Below are positions 11,340-24,729 of a DNA stretch of 64,000 nt, in pieces (within the stretch, counting starts at the first letter, position 1; the number at the start of each line of letters is the position of its first letter). The position numbers were made by a program, and so were the translations under genes. The stretch is taken from NCBI RefSeq assembly GCF_003286085.1, contig NW_020825289.1, positions 5,580,001-5,644,000 on the forward strand, given 5' to 3'. The DNA comes from Drosophila persimilis (taxonomy: Eukaryota > Arthropoda > Insecta > Diptera > Drosophilidae). The notes under the pieces are model-generated. The model searched no databases. It saw only the letters and a program-made list of their open reading frames with translations, and had not been told where the DNA came from.

Positions 11340-11410
11340 CGCTCCGCTCTCTCGCCGACGGAACACTTGTTCAGGCAGGCGTTCGATCAAGTGCAGCTCA
11401 AACTGAACAA
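11340..11410 (-). other. Candidate 71-bp internal exon, possibly Prosap 5' exon
   Basis: On the - strand a long pyrimidine tract ending CCCTTGCAG (AG at 11412-11411) is followed 71 bases later by the donor GAGCG|GTGAGTGTC. Both sites are strong by eye. Within the exon one frame is open throughout (23 codons, beginning VQFELHLIERLPEQ) and the other two are closed. It also contains TCAGTT near its 5' end, so it could instead mark a start site. It may be a 5' UTR exon of Prosap; no transcript evidence is available. Confidence 0.35.
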
Positions 11411-14353
11411 CTGCAAGGGAAAGAAGGAAAGGAAAGGTATCAGTAAGCATTCTCTCACTCCCTCTCTCTGCTCAGGATTAATTTCAATTTAACGTGTAAA
11501 TATGATTTCTGTCAATTTCCTCACTAAACTCAATTTACGTGCAGCAGCAGCAGCAGCCAGGGATAGTTTCATATTTTACGAGAATGTCAGACTCCTCCGG
11601 AGGAGGACTCCTTCATCGTCATCTGGTGGCTGCTGCCTGTGGCTGCTGGGCCATCAATCATACGCCATGTGAGCAGGCAGCTGCCAGCACACACACGCAG
11701 CAAACGACAATCAAATCAATGATTGAGTGGAGTGCAGGGAGAGTGCAAGGAGAGTGCAAATCCGAGTACGAGTGAGGGACAAAGTGCTATGTTGTGGGTG
11801 CAGTGCCACCATACGATCCATACACATCCACAGCTCGGCTCCAACGCCCACAGTTTGAGCATACAAATTGCATTTTCCAATTGGCAGCCATCGCAGCGCC
11901 TGGAGCCTGCAGCCTGCAGCCTGGAGGGTAAAATTAACTTAAAATCAATTGCCATACACTTGCAGATCCTTCGGAAAATGTGGAATCTATCAGGGAATTT
12001 TACAAGCACTGGCGCACTGGTGTTTCGAATTGATTCATGGCTGATGCCAGAGCGAATCTACTCAAAGCATTCATTAGGAATTTCTTGGCAGGAAAGGCAG
12101 TAAATGAGATCAGACGTGGATTCGTTAGCATGAATTCTGAATAAGTTTCGAATAGCTGCCCCACTCGTTTCATTGGTGGTCCCACAACCGATGCCCGGCA
12201 CTGTATCTGCTGCTGCTGTCTGTTGCCTTTTTTTGGCAGAAGAAAAACCACTTTATTGGGAGATTTCTGTCTGTGGTTTCGGTGTCGTGTCCCACTAATA
12301 ACTCAATTTTGGTCTTAAACCAAACGCCATTTAAACCTATTGACACATTTCATTTGGCCAGAACGTTTGCGAGAGGCAGATGGATAGCAATTAGGCCTGA
12401 TGACGTACCCAAAAATGTCTCGAAACTATTTTGTAAGTTTTGCCTTTCATGGTGACTCGACTTGGCCGTAAGCCAGAGCCCAAAGCCGAAAGCCAGTTTG
12501 GCCGAAAAGCCAGTTGGCGGCTGCCATAACTGGCCAGCAAACAGCAAATGATTTTTAATAACTTTGACACTCATTAAACTCAAATTACATGCATTTGATT
12601 ACGCAGCTCTCTGTGCACTTAGAGGTCTCTGAATCTTAAGCCGCTTAGGTTTCATCATCATCAGCATCAGCATCAGCATCAGCAGAGGACCATATGGGGC
12701 CTCTCCCTGCCTGCTGGCTCCCCTATGATGGGCCATTAGGGGGGACATCAGGGGAGGAGCTGAGGCAGGAGCATGCCCCTCAATCAAAGTAGAAGCTACA
12801 TAAATACTGTTTGCATAAGGAAGAGGAATAGCTTTGAGAAATGCTCCTTCTCTGGCTTCCCTTGGGGGCCCCTTCTACTCGTAAAACGAGCTTCCACGAA
12901 AACAGTAAAAACAAACCCCTTTTAATTTGTGTTTAATTAAAGCAAAGCTCATTGAACTGTTTGCACAAAGAATTCAATCTTTTCGATCGCCACACAGTAA
13001 AAAAAACAAAAACTCATTAAATCGAAAGTAAACTTCAATCCCAGCGGTTCCCATGAGGCGTGGCTGGTGCGAGGTTTGATAGATTAAGAGGCCCCCAAAT
13101 TAATTACTCACTTTGACAGACAGACAGGCAGACAGGTGATTCCTGTCCAGAACCAAGGACCGGCCCGAGACCCGGGGCCCTTTGGCTCCAGCTAACCCTG
13201 AACTTGACATTCGTGAACTGTCCCTAGCCCCCATGTCTAGGCTGTGCCACTGTGTCGCTGTGGCCATGTGCTAAGTTCTTTTTAATTACCTTCTCGCCAT
13301 CGCATCGCGGATGGCCGAGAGCCGCAGCCAAAGTCTCGCCCTGGCCGGCAATCGTAAAAAGGTGGTCGCTTTTTACGACTTTGCCAACTTGGAGGAACGT
13401 GCTCGCAGAGTGTTCAGTGTTCAGTGGATTGCCAGCTGGATCCAAGAAACGGCACGAACCTCCCGACTACCTTCACAGAAAGTGGCTTCAAAGGCAGAAG
13501 CACTTGGTAGCAGCTTCCATGAGCGCTAATGGACATCCGGGAACAGCTTCGTTTTTCCACTTGGTCCTCACAAAATCAATGCTCAGGCAAAACCCCAGCC
13601 GTTCTTAGACTATTCCACTGGAATCCTTCAATTTTTCAGAGTCTTCATTGGAACTGTGCTTCCCATTCCTCATTCCCGACAATATCTTTACGTTTAGATA
13701 CACCTTGGACCTATTTAACACCTGGCTATCCTAGAGGGATCGCTGATTAGCGAAAATTCCCATAAGCGAAAGGCCAGTCACTCGTAATTTCGGCAGCAAT
13801 TTCAATTCCCACACAAAATTATAAACAAATAAACGAAAACACTCACGAATATGTGAATATTGTATGATGGCCAACACTTTCCGTACCAGCACCCCCCTGC
13901 AGAAGAGATGCACGAACCAAAAAGCATCCAATTAAAGCCGAAACTATAAATCGACACTTGCCACAGAAACTGGACAAAAGACCAGGGCATGGAAAACTGT
14001 AAGCGGAGGGAGAGGCAGGAAGACAGGAGAGCGACACCGTTAGCAGAGGAGGAGCGTGGAGAGGAGAGGGGGGGGCCAATACCGTTGGCGATGACATGCA
14101 AAGTGCAGCTTGGAGGACAGCTTGCAGCCACTGCCACATGTGGCACGACAAAATCGGAAGAGGCAAGAGGTAAGGAAGAACGAGAGGAGACGTGAGACGT
14201 GAGACGAGAGACGGAAAGGGATTGATTCTCTCTGTCCATTTTGCTCGCGTCACGTGGGAAATTTTTCAAGTTCAAAGCAATTTTCCACAAAAGAAAACGA
14301 CAACTGTAAAAAACAACAGCAACAGTGAAAAATACAATGAAGCATGCACTCAC
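11411..14353. other. Non-coding DNA, presumed Prosap intron
   Basis: No supportable exon. It holds a (CAT/CAG)-type repeat near 12655-12685 and one copy of the TTCCCATAAGCGAA dispersed repeat at 13738-13770. The open frames at 13.25-13.6 kb show no family resemblance. Confidence 0.4.
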
Positions 14354-14411
14354 GTGAGACCCGATAATAATCGGATTTGGGGGGGAATCGTGAGGCGACG
14401 GCAACGGCGAC
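14354..14411 (-). other. Candidate 58-bp internal exon, weakly supported
   Basis: On the - strand the acceptor GTGTTCCTCTTTCCTAG is followed 58 bases later by the donor CTCAC|GTGAGTGC. Either could arise by chance in 40 kb of non-coding DNA. If real it would be another 5' UTR exon of the - strand transcript. Confidence 0.22.
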
Positions 14412-14855
14412 CTAGGAAAGAGGAACACAACAAAATAATACCAAGAAAATACTAAACACAAGCAAAGAAGAAACAAATACAAGAAAAGGCCCTCCCCCCT
14501 TCGCCCCTCGCCCCATCTACAGTTGTGGAGCCACCTTTAAGGGGCAGAGACTTTGGTAGCGGCAGCAAACAGGTCTCCCGGGATGCCATCCATCCCATCC
14601 AGCCATCCAGCCATCCACCCATCAAGTCATCTATCCATCGATTCAATCGTCTATCCCCCACTCCCCAGTCACTTAGTGGCTAAGCACTTAATGGCCAGCG
14701 TCTTCGTCTTGCAACAGTTAGAATTAATTGACGTTAATAATGTCCCGATATCGAAGAGTTATGCCCAAGAGCACATCAAACGGCTGGCTATTGGCTTCTG
14801 TGTGCCAATCCTTGGTGCCTGCTGGAAGAACGGTTCATTCTTGACTCTCGCTAGT

Positions 14856-14908
14856 AGCGAGTAGCGAGTAGCGATTAGCAAGCGACGAGTAACTAGTAGC
14901 GAGTAGCA
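14856..14908. repeat. Imperfect GAGTAGC heptamer repeat
   Basis: Seven-base units GAGTAGC and close variants recur about seven times, with interruptions. Confidence 0.7.
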
Positions 14909-15179
14909 AAAACAAGTGATTTCAGATCTCAAACAACTATGCAAATTTATTCATCACTCGGCTGTACAGGAAACTAGTTGCCTGAATAGACGGACAGATG
15001 AAGGAATAGATGGATCCACTGTACATTCACTGTACAGAGTGCACTAAACATCATTTATTCGCAATTTGCTCAATGACAAAACCATTAATAATCAATTTTA
15101 AACAAATTGCATTCACCGAGAGACGCAAAAGCCACTTGAACCACTTTCGCCCACACTCCACAGTTGCACCCACTGTGTG

Positions 15180-15184
<5 letters not shown>

Positions 15185-15214
<30 letters not shown>
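15185..15214. repeat. (CT)n microsatellite
   Basis: Fifteen uninterrupted CT units. On the - strand this is a GAGAG run that could bind GAGA factor, though simple-sequence origin is enough to explain it. Confidence 0.95.
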
Positions 15215-15220
<6 letters not shown>

Positions 15221-18200
15221 CTGAGAAAGCCATTTACTTGGCCAGGCCAAGACATACATAATTTTAAAATTAAAAACTTTTGCTCTGCGGCTTTCAGTGG
15301 TTAGAGTGGGATTCAGTGGGTGACTCGCTTTGAATACTCGTACACCCCGAAGCCAGCACTCTTGATTGACATATAAATAATAGAGTGGCACTGGTTTTAT
15401 TTGCCACAACTTTATGGCCTTATGTGGTGTCGCCTCACACGTGCACCTCGACTAGTACGCCCCTCAGGCACTGCTTAAAGCGGGAGTTTGCTACCAACCG
15501 AGCGGCTCTGCTGTGTGACGCGTGCTCCTCTCCCAGGAATAGTTTCTTAAGAAAAATAAGATGGAAACACCTTCCTCTCTGCGCCATTAGCACCCTCAAT
15601 GTTCTCCAGCTCCTCTGGCTCCTCTAGCTGGGTGTTTTTTCCCCCCTCTCTCCATTTCGCCACTTGAATTGCCTCCTGCCGGAGCTGTATTCAGCTCGTG
15701 CCACTCCTGCGGCACTTTCAGCTCTTTAAAGACCCTCCAGGCCACCCAGCCCTCCGCCCAGAGCTACTTTTGCCAGCTCCTCCCAGAGTCCTCCATCTGG
15801 TATGCATTTTTAAACAATCGCTAACCCAAATAAAGTTTCTTGCTTTCTCGTGCATATTTACGAGCTCTCCCAGGAGCGGGAGCAAACAAAAAGCAGTGCA
15901 CACACAAATAGGCCTTATGGCCCAAAGGAAAGTGCCAACAGCAGGATGAGGAACGGCACAGAGGAGGCAGCACTTGTTAGGAGGCTTTTTGGGGCCGGGA
16001 GAGACCCATTAATTACCACTTCTATAACCATGTAGTATTGTTAATATCTGTGGTATCTTTCTGCGGCACTCCGGTTGCTGCCACTGTTCTTGTCGCCGTC
16101 TGATTGAATGTTGTCTTTCGAGGAGCATTCCTCAGTGGCTGTTAAATAATAACAAGAACTTCTGTCGGAGAAATGTTAAACACAGCTGCAAGACATTTGA
16201 TTACGCGATGGGCAAAAGCAGGTCGAAGAAGGAGTCTCCTTTCCAGGGAATAGTTTCAAAAAGATGATTCGTACGGACTAAGACCGTGGAAATGTCATTC
16301 GACTACTATGATTTCTATGTCCCATTGAAAGAGTAGTCTTTTTCCGATTCTTCATGGATTTTCCAAAGAGTATTCCATCGTCGTTGGGTATCTGCCTTGG
16401 CAGCGCTCTTCTTCCATTCAATTCTGTTGTTCTAGTTTGTATCTTGCCACTTGTACCAACGAGTATCTTGTATCTTGTGCACACAACTTTCGCAGGGGGT
16501 TAGGGGGGTGCTGAGAGACAGAGATACACACGCGAGAGATAGCAGCAATTTCCATTGGCAATTGTGTGGCATCTGTGCCGCCGCTGCTTTCAGCCATGTG
16601 AAACTTGGCCATTAATTTGAACGCCGTTTTGTGGCAGCAGCAGCAGTGGCAGAAGAATCAGAAGGAGTCGGCCACATGAGCGAATCCATGGCCCCCAGTC
16701 ATTAGATATTCTTCTCATATTTTGCATGCAGCAAGGCACCCCTTCTAGCCCTCTCGCCTTCTCTCCCGGACACGTTTCCTTTTGTCTTCCACAATTATGC
16801 ATTATCTTGAATCGTTGACGTTGTAGCCTGACGCTCGTCTTCTTTCTTGAGCTTTAAATTTTACATTTAATTACTGCTCACATTTCTCAAATTTCTCCCT
16901 GTCTCCCTGTCTCTTGGTTCTCAGGCAGCACTCTCTCAGGTGTCGTCTGCGTCTGGAAGGCATTATCATTATCATTCGCATCTGCATCTGCATCGTGCAG
17001 CGGCAACATTATGCTAACATTTCACTTTGCTGGAGATGCAGGCCCCCCTAACCTCTGGATTCCCTCTCCCACTCTCTCTGAAGCTATGGGAAAGTTCTCT
17101 CTCCCTCCATTCGTGGTTCACAGCAATTGCGAGGGATGCGACAGTGATTAATATTTATAAAATTAATTGAAATAAATTAAAATTTATGTTGATTTTCTTC
17201 GTCAATGAATTCATTTGAGAATTCGCCAAATGACCAGAGAACGACGGGGGTCATGATATACGCAGGGAACCAGCTCCGATTTGGAACGTGATTCAGATGC
17301 GACTGTGGCTCCCGTGATCGCGTGGGAACACTTCGGTTGGGAACGTTGCGGCAAGGACCGCAGACCCGATTGGTATGTGTCTTGCCATCCCGCTCTCCTC
17401 CGTCAGATGCCGCACATTGCACGAGGACGATTGTGTGTGAGAAAGGGAGAGAGATAGAGAATGACTGGCTACAATAATGATCTGATGCAGATTCGACAAT
17501 CTGTTAGATAATATAATTTACTACTATTCTGCGTATCTTCGAAATTGTGGTGGCCACAAATTTTCGTCCTTTGTGAGGGGGGAAGGGGAACAGTTATGCA
17601 ATATATTCCCCCACTCTGGTGGTTGCTAAACGCTACCGATTCTAGACGCACATTTGGGCGATCTAGAAGAACACCACAAAACAATAAGTGAAACTGCACT
17701 TTGCCCATAAGGAAATGCTTCGAAAACTGCACTCAACGTCTGCCTGAATGATGCAGATCTCTCGTTCAATCGTTTAACTATTGAATGCCAGAAGAGACAT
17801 CACTGGGGACATCCAGGTTAATTAATTTATGCACCCTCAACGGAGAGCATCAGGAGCAGCATCCACTTGCAGCTGGCGCACATTTTTGAGGAGGCCAAGA
17901 GAGGAGGCGACTCAGTGATTGACTGCCGCCTGTTGCTCGGTTGCTTGGTTGCTTGTTGCCTGTTGGCCGTGCAGCACAGCATCTAATTATGCACTAGATG
18001 CTGTTGCTACTGTTCCTACGGCTGCTGCCAGAAGGAAAAACAAAGACATCGTCGGAGTCGTAGTCGGAGTCGGACGCGCTGCAGGTGCAATGGAAATTGG
18101 TGCAACATTGCGGTAAAAGGCAATAAAGTTGCAGGTCGCCATAGAGAATACATATGGCAGCAGCGAGCGATGCCTACATGCTGCACATGCCACATGCCAC

Positions 18201-21200
18201 ATGCCCCCATGCAAATAGTCGCTACCCCTCCCCCCCCCTGCTACCTTCATTCCTGTGTTCTCTTGCCTGCCTCCATTTGTGCCTTAATTAATTTTGATTG
18301 CAGCTTGCAACAGAGGCACACAGAGAAGCTGTTGCACAGCGGAAATGTTCATCACACGCGTGTGGCAAGAAAAACAGCAGCCACAGCAGCAGCCAAAGAA
18401 GAAAAGAACTACCAGCAAACGCTATTGGCCGGGCTAATTAATTGAGTTTCATTGCAGAGATTGGCGGACCGCCCATCGGGCTGGCTGCCACACACTCGGC
18501 CATTATTAGAGCGGCCCTCGCCGTATGCAAAGTGGTCCAAAGAGGCGCTCTCTGTGCAGCTGATCGAATTATTGGCCTGTCCAGCAACTAGCGAACACAC
18601 GATGCTGCAATCACGACTCCACTGCAGAGTGGCAGCGTCTGCAAGGCACTCCATCTGCCCCGTCGCTGGGCTGTTGGCAAGAAATCATTCATTTGGCCAT
18701 TGGGCTTATTTATGGCCATCAAATGCAATTGAAATGGTGCCGCCGACAGTCCCGAAAACAGCGTTGACAACGCCTGACGACATCCAAAAGCCCAAAAAAC
18801 CAAAAAAAAACAAAAAACAGCAATGTCTACGCATAATTCATGGAGGAGTGGAGGCAGGCAGTGCCTGGCCACTCGGCTGTGCGGCACAGTGGGTGAGAGC
18901 AGCTCTAATTTGCTGCAGAATTAATAGAGAATAAGCAGGGTTATGCTTTCTCCAACAGAACTGAAAGGATTTTATGTGAAAATAAACACTAGTATTCCAC
19001 ACTATTTCTAAAATCTTCAATTAAAAAACAAACACACATTTGTGCAGTAATCGATACATTTTTTACCGGCTTAGACAATAATATATTATGATTTTTCACC
19101 GCCAAGTGCGATTCTCAGACGCAAATACAGCCGACCAAGGGGCAGTGCTGCATGACGCGCGAAACGAGCAACCGAAGCGCTCGTCGTTATGCAGGAAAGG
19201 AAAGATATGAGACAAATTTAGAAGGAAATAAAATGGATAGCTACAAATAAATACATAATAAAAGCCAAATTAAATTTATTAATAAAAAAATAAATAATTA
19301 AAAATAAATAAAAAGTAAAAGTATAAATTAGTAACAGAAAAAGTGAAGGTTAGGCCCCTAAGGAAGAGCACCATCCATTATCATACATCATACACACACA
19401 TACCGCACCGTTCTAGCAGGGCAAAGTGCATCTGCAAGGTCGAAATTTCCAGAGGGGAACCTTCAAAAGCCAAAATTGCGCACTAATAGCCGAGACACTA
19501 CTCTCTTTCGTCTCCATGTTCAACACAATATATCTCCCATTCAATGAAACTATCAAAAGTCTGTTTTAGAGGGGCATTCCAACCAATAGAAATACAAATA
19601 AAAGCATACCCTACCCATACATCCTTCTGCTTGCCTTAGATTTAGTAAATGTGTATCTTTAGATTTCGCTTTTCGTTGTATCCCACTGTAAGTCAAGAGT
19701 GGTGCAAACATAATCATGTTGCATGCAACATTACCTCATCTCTAGAGCTGAGAGACTTACTTGCGGGCTGGGCCGGTCCTGGGCCGGGAATGGGGCAGGT
19801 CGCTTGGTTCGGCGTCAACAGCGTACAAAATTTATGGTCAAATCAACACCAACAACGAACATCCATTTGGTTATTATTTAACAAGTTTTGGTGGGGGCGG
19901 GGAAGGCCACCTCTTCTTGTGCCTCTTGCGGCGACCCCATTCACTGGCGCATCTCGGGTTAAGTCTTGGACTTGCTTATAATTTAATTAGCTTTGCCTTT
20001 TGCCGGAGCTCCTATCGCACCGAAATCATCCTTACATAACGAATGAAATGGAATGGAAGGAAGCCCGAAGGAAAGGGGATGGGGAAGGGTTGCACACGGG
20101 TTCAGAGTGCGCCCACAGCAGGTGGGGAGCAGCTCTAGGGTTAATTGTCTGCCAGAGTCAGTCACGAAGCCAAATTTGACTATTCATTATCTATTCAAAG
20201 AGATTTCTTGGACTGGGAACAATCAGAGCCTTTCTAACAGGAAATCCGCATGATCGGGGTCACCATCTGAGCTACAGCCAGGGAGGCGGTGAGGTGACCC
20301 ACTAAATTAATATGAATGACCACATTTCACGGCAACTATTTCGCACCTATGTCAAGAGACGTCAAATGTTTATGCAAATATCGTTTTAAATACGCTGACT
20401 GCGGGACTCGCAGATACAAAGATACAGAGATACCAAAATGCAAAATAAACACACAAAAAATACAAACAAAAGCCGAAATAAAAGCTTAGCTGCAAAATGA
20501 AATCATTTCGAACGTGTTTGTGACGTGATTTCTTTGAGCCAAACACCGCTGCGGCTACCAGACCGACTAAAAGCACTACAGCTGGCGGGCGACCTTGTCA
20601 AATTAGTGCCAAAAATACCGGCGACAAAAGATACTCGCCCCAGATCCCGAGCCACTCTCAAGCATCGCGTGTATTCATAAATCAGTGCACAATGAATAAG
20701 CCCAGGGAATCGACTAAGCGATCTCTTAGGGCGGAAAGTGGTTGACAAAATACGAGACACGGAATTTCCAAGTGAATTCCAATTTCAATTTCAGCTTTTG
20801 TTTGAATGCTTCGACTGTTGGCTACTGTCGGCCAGAGAACTGTCAAGATTGCGTATAAATCAAATGAAATTCATTTTATTTGGGCAATGTTTTGTGCTCG
20901 AATTTGAGAACTGGTTCTAGCTCAAAATAGATGGCCAATAAAAACGATTGAAATGAAATGATGGCAGGAAATGGCAAACAATTTGGAGACGACTTAAATA
21001 CCAATAAGTTTTTGATTATTCAAAAATTAGTGACTGGTTTAAGTGGCTCTCAAAATGCGATTACGAAGCGATTTGCAGTTTAATCTTTAAGCTATCGAAT
21101 GCCACTCGTTTAAGGAAGGATAACCATGATCTGGATCACACGAAAGTGGACTTTGAACTGGTTCCTATCGCAGCAAAGGAGCCACCAACTTCATTCGGTA

Positions 21201-22856
21201 GGAAGAAATGATGAATCAGCTGTTCATCAGCCAAATGAAATAAAGGATAGATAGATCTTACAAATAAGAGATCCTTTTAGACAGATTCCAATGGTACGGA
21301 ACATCTTGGACTTGTCTTAGGCCATATGGATGCTTTACCGAATTCTTTAAAAGTTATTGAGGACGGGTAATTGTTTTTCTTTCATTCTACATTACACTAT
21401 TGATCGTTTTACTCTTCTATTCCGTTTCCTACTCACTCTTCATTTGCCTTCACCTTTCACTGGCTTTCGTATTTCAACCATCTCGATCGGCTCTTGGTCA
21501 ATGCACTTCTAGACATGCCCCATAAAAAGCTCTGGAGCCAGAATTCAGCATTGACTTGTATTGTACGTACCCCTACCATTCCCCTCCATTCCCCTGCTCC
21601 AGCACTTCGTTCGGTTGGCCCACCTCTTGGCCAAGCGTCAGCATTTAATTTACCCACTTAACGCGGGGCACAAGCCAAATTTTGGTCACTTTAAAAAGCC
21701 ATTAGACCCTGCTTCGAGTTGGACGAGCAGTCAGCCAAGCGTAAACTGTACAAATTCGTCTTCCTCATTGTTGAGATTGAGATTGTTTCCCAAGCCGGCC
21801 CACCAGAGGGGGGGAAAATGCTAATTCTGGACACAAATCAATGCGGATGAAGAAGTCTCTGGCTGGTGGAGAGGCCTCTTGCCTCTTCTCCACAGACCCG
21901 TTTACCTCACGAGTTAACACGTTCGTGTCACCCCGTTCTCCGCTGTGAATGCTAATTGGAAGGATGGGTCGAACGGGTTGAAAGACACGTGCTTGACCTC
22001 GCACACGAAACTCTGACCTCTCGGACAAGCTGCTTAATTATGTCATTACCATGAACGATGGCATGAAAAGCCATCAGCTAGAGCAATACATAATTGTCAG
22101 ACATTATCAGTGAAAGTCGGAATTCGGAGTTAATAGTCGGTCGTTCTCTCACTCTCTCTCTGTTCTACAGCATAATGAAAAGCTTGGTTGCATGTGAGGC
22201 GGGTATTAGGAACAGGAAATGGGTCTTCTTGGGTACGCGAAAGTGTCGGTGCTCGGAGTAAAAGTAACACAATAGCCATCAGAGTTCATTCGCATCATGA
22301 TGAAATAATATATAATGCTCAGCCCAGTCATAACTATTTATAATCGGACCACAAAGTGCCTTCTCACGTTTCAAAGAACTAAACAAAAAATATTTTGCAA
22401 ACAAAGGAGTAGTAGATTGTTGCTGTTTTGTCCCTCGGATGAATTAATGGGGACTCACTTGGTGAAATATTCCATGAAATTGATGAGAAATTGCCAGTTA
22501 ATTACCTGCAAAGAAACAGAGAGAGAGAGACAGAGAAAACGATTAGATACAGTTGGCTTTCTGTTGAGTAAACAAAGTTTTCAACTGATTAACTATTCAA
22601 TATTCAATATTCAGGGAAAAGTTTGCCATAAACCATAACCGAGAAAAACTAATTTGTCTCCAACTTTTCCCAGAGTTTCCTCCGTTGCATCGTTACTGGT
22701 TTTCCCCCCCTCTGAGAAGCAGTGCACGCGGAATAGTTGGGGACTGTTTAGGCCACCTTTTACTTGGCCAAGAACTGTGTAAAGGAAGTATTTACATATT
22801 CATTGAGTCGCAAGTTCCATCGGCTTTATAATTGTATTACTCTTATTAGTTGCTAG

Positions 22857-23018
22857 CGATTGGTGTTTGCTCTATCGATAATTATCGATTTGGCGATAAA
22901 TTTATAATTATATTCGTGGCAGGATTTGGATTCTACTTCTGTTCTATGTACAATCGATTGGTGTTTGATCTACCGATAATAATCGATTGAAGCATCTATG
23001 GATTTACAACTATCGATA
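22857..23018. promoter_or_regulatory. CGATA cluster with a duplicated 33-bp module (BEAF-32/DREF-like)
   Basis: Seven CGATA cores on either strand lie within 146 bases (22873-77, 22876-80, 22883-87, 22894-98, 22974-78, 23011-15, 23014-18). Two are overlapping TATCGATA palindromes. A 33-base module is repeated at 22857-22889 and 22955-22987 with 30 of 33 matches. Clustered CGATA is the recognised signature of BEAF-32 boundary elements and of DREF sites. Binding here is inference. Confidence 0.5.
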
Positions 23019-23121
23019 AATATGGCATGTATTTAGCAGACTTTTACAAATTCCCCCGTTAATAACCACCAGAGTCTGTTTGAGGAAATTCGCGTGAGTA
23101 TCCCTGCCGATTCCAGCCGCC

Positions 23122-23122
<1 letters not shown>

Positions 23123-23166
<44 letters not shown>
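23123..23166. repeat. Poly(C) tract of 44 bases
   Basis: Forty-four consecutive C as printed; true length is likely to vary and may be mis-assembled. It explains poly-Pro and poly-Gly open frames. Confidence 0.95.
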
Positions 23167-24300
23167 TTCAGAACCGCTGTCTAGAAATAATCGACCCGTG
23201 GCACGTACAGCAAACAGGCACGGAAATAGGCATAGCCAAACACCTTGGACCGGGGACTTGGACCCCGGAGAACACACTCTCCATCATCTGCAGGGACTTT
23301 AGCTCCGCGCCTGCACCAGCCCCCTGCCACCGCTGGAGCACCACCCACAAATGCAGAGTCGCTTTGGGGCTCCAGGGTCGCGTTAATCCCTCTCCCCCGG
23401 CCCCCCCTCCTCTCTAGAACATTGCACTAACCCTGCATTTGCTTTTGTGTCTCGTCTACTTTTTATTCTCTGCTTCTATTCGTCTGTTTGCCTCTTTTTC
23501 CTGCTCCACGGTGGTGGTGGTGGTGCTGGCCATGTTAATGACCCTAGGAGGCTGCCTATGGAGCGACCAAAGAGAGAGAAAGAGAGAGAGAGTGTATGTG
23601 TGTGTGCCCACACAGTGGCTGTCAAACTGTGGGCTGGGCTCCCTTTTTGTGGAACGCCTCGTTGGCTGCGGTCGCTGTTGCTGTTGCTGCCGCGGCTACG
23701 CGTTGCATTCATTTTAGGCGTCTGCGCATAAAATTGCATCGTTTGCTTTGCTTTACTTAGCCATGGGGCATGGGGCATGGGGCATGCTGCTGCATCTCCC
23801 CGTACGCGCAGAGTACCCGTGTAAAGGGTGTTTTCTATTCGTTCATCTAAAAGTGAGCCGATTTCAAGCACATGTTCAAATAAAACCACCAAAAATCATT
23901 GCAATCTGTTAATTACTACAACCAGTTTTTCTCGTTTTGTCGGGGTCTTTTGAACTGTTTCCGATTGCGATTTAGGGTATCTTTGAATCGGTTTTCGACT
24001 TACTTTTGCGCTAATTTATATAAATACATTTCGGTCTGAGGCACAGCAAAAATTCCCTTCCCAGAGCCCCAGATCGGACCATTCCAAGTGCTACTGAAGG
24101 ATGATGATGATGTCTGTGGGCAGCAGTGTGGACTCTTATTCAATATTCATCAAGAGCAGAGCAGAGAGTACATTCAATCTTTCACTTGATGTCAAAGCCG
24201 AATAAAAACCACAACAACCAAAGCTCAAAAATACACCTCTGTTTTACCATAAACAACTTTTGCAATTGTCAGACTTCATGTCGACACTTCAGACACTCGA

Positions 24301-24374
24301 ATGGAGTGGAGTGGAGTGGAGCGGGAGAAGCAGCGGGAGATGGAGCAGGAGTAGGAGTAGGAGTAGGAGTAGGA
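24301..24374. repeat. Purine-rich GGAGT / GGAGTA pentamer-hexamer repeats
   Basis: A GGAGT run is followed by GGAGTA units; the + strand open frame over it reads Arg-Ser repeats, which is an artefact of the repeat rather than an RS protein. Confidence 0.8.
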
Positions 24375-24702
24375 CTCGGAGAAGGCAACAACGCATTGCA
24401 CTTTGTGGGCGAAACTCCCAATTGCACAAAATGTTGAGTGAGTTGTAAATGAAGCCCACACATGGTCCTCCTTCGCTCTCGCTCTCTTTGCCTTTGCCTT
24501 TGCTCAATTGGAGTCAATGTCTCGGCGGAGATTCATGCAGAGATTTTCTGTATCTGCATCTGTATCTGCATCTGCCTTGGGCCTCCCGCCAGCCGCAGCG
24601 AACTGGAAATGTTTTCGACGAGCATGCGGCGTGTGTTAATTGCAAAATGTTGCCTCCTGACAATTATTAAGGTGATATATGTTTTTCCTTTTCTATTATG
24701 CT

Positions 24703-24729
24703 CACACACACACACACACACACACACAC
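24703..24729. repeat. (CA)n microsatellite
   Basis: About thirteen uninterrupted CA units followed by a short CG-rich stretch. Confidence 0.95.

Larger units (their letters stand above)
14412..22856. other. Non-coding DNA, presumed Prosap intron
   Basis: No supportable exon on either strand. Contents seen are a GAGTAGC-type repeat at 14856-14908, a (CT)n tract at 15185-15214, an A-rich stretch at 19235-19335 and a CpG-rich patch near 19150-19195. Confidence 0.4.

Noticed and set aside
13252-13608. 118-codon + strand open frame
   Set aside because: No family resemblance, overlapping frames of similar length on both strands, and no splice context; consistent with chance.
13802-14482. 226-codon - strand frame, the longest in the middle region
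   Set aside because: Cys/Ser/Phe-rich translation of GA-rich and C-rich DNA with a second overlapping frame of 136 codons; no domain is visible.
24260-24448. Arg-Ser repeat frame suggesting an SR protein
   Set aside because: It is the translation of GGAGTA repeats; no RRM and no exon structure.
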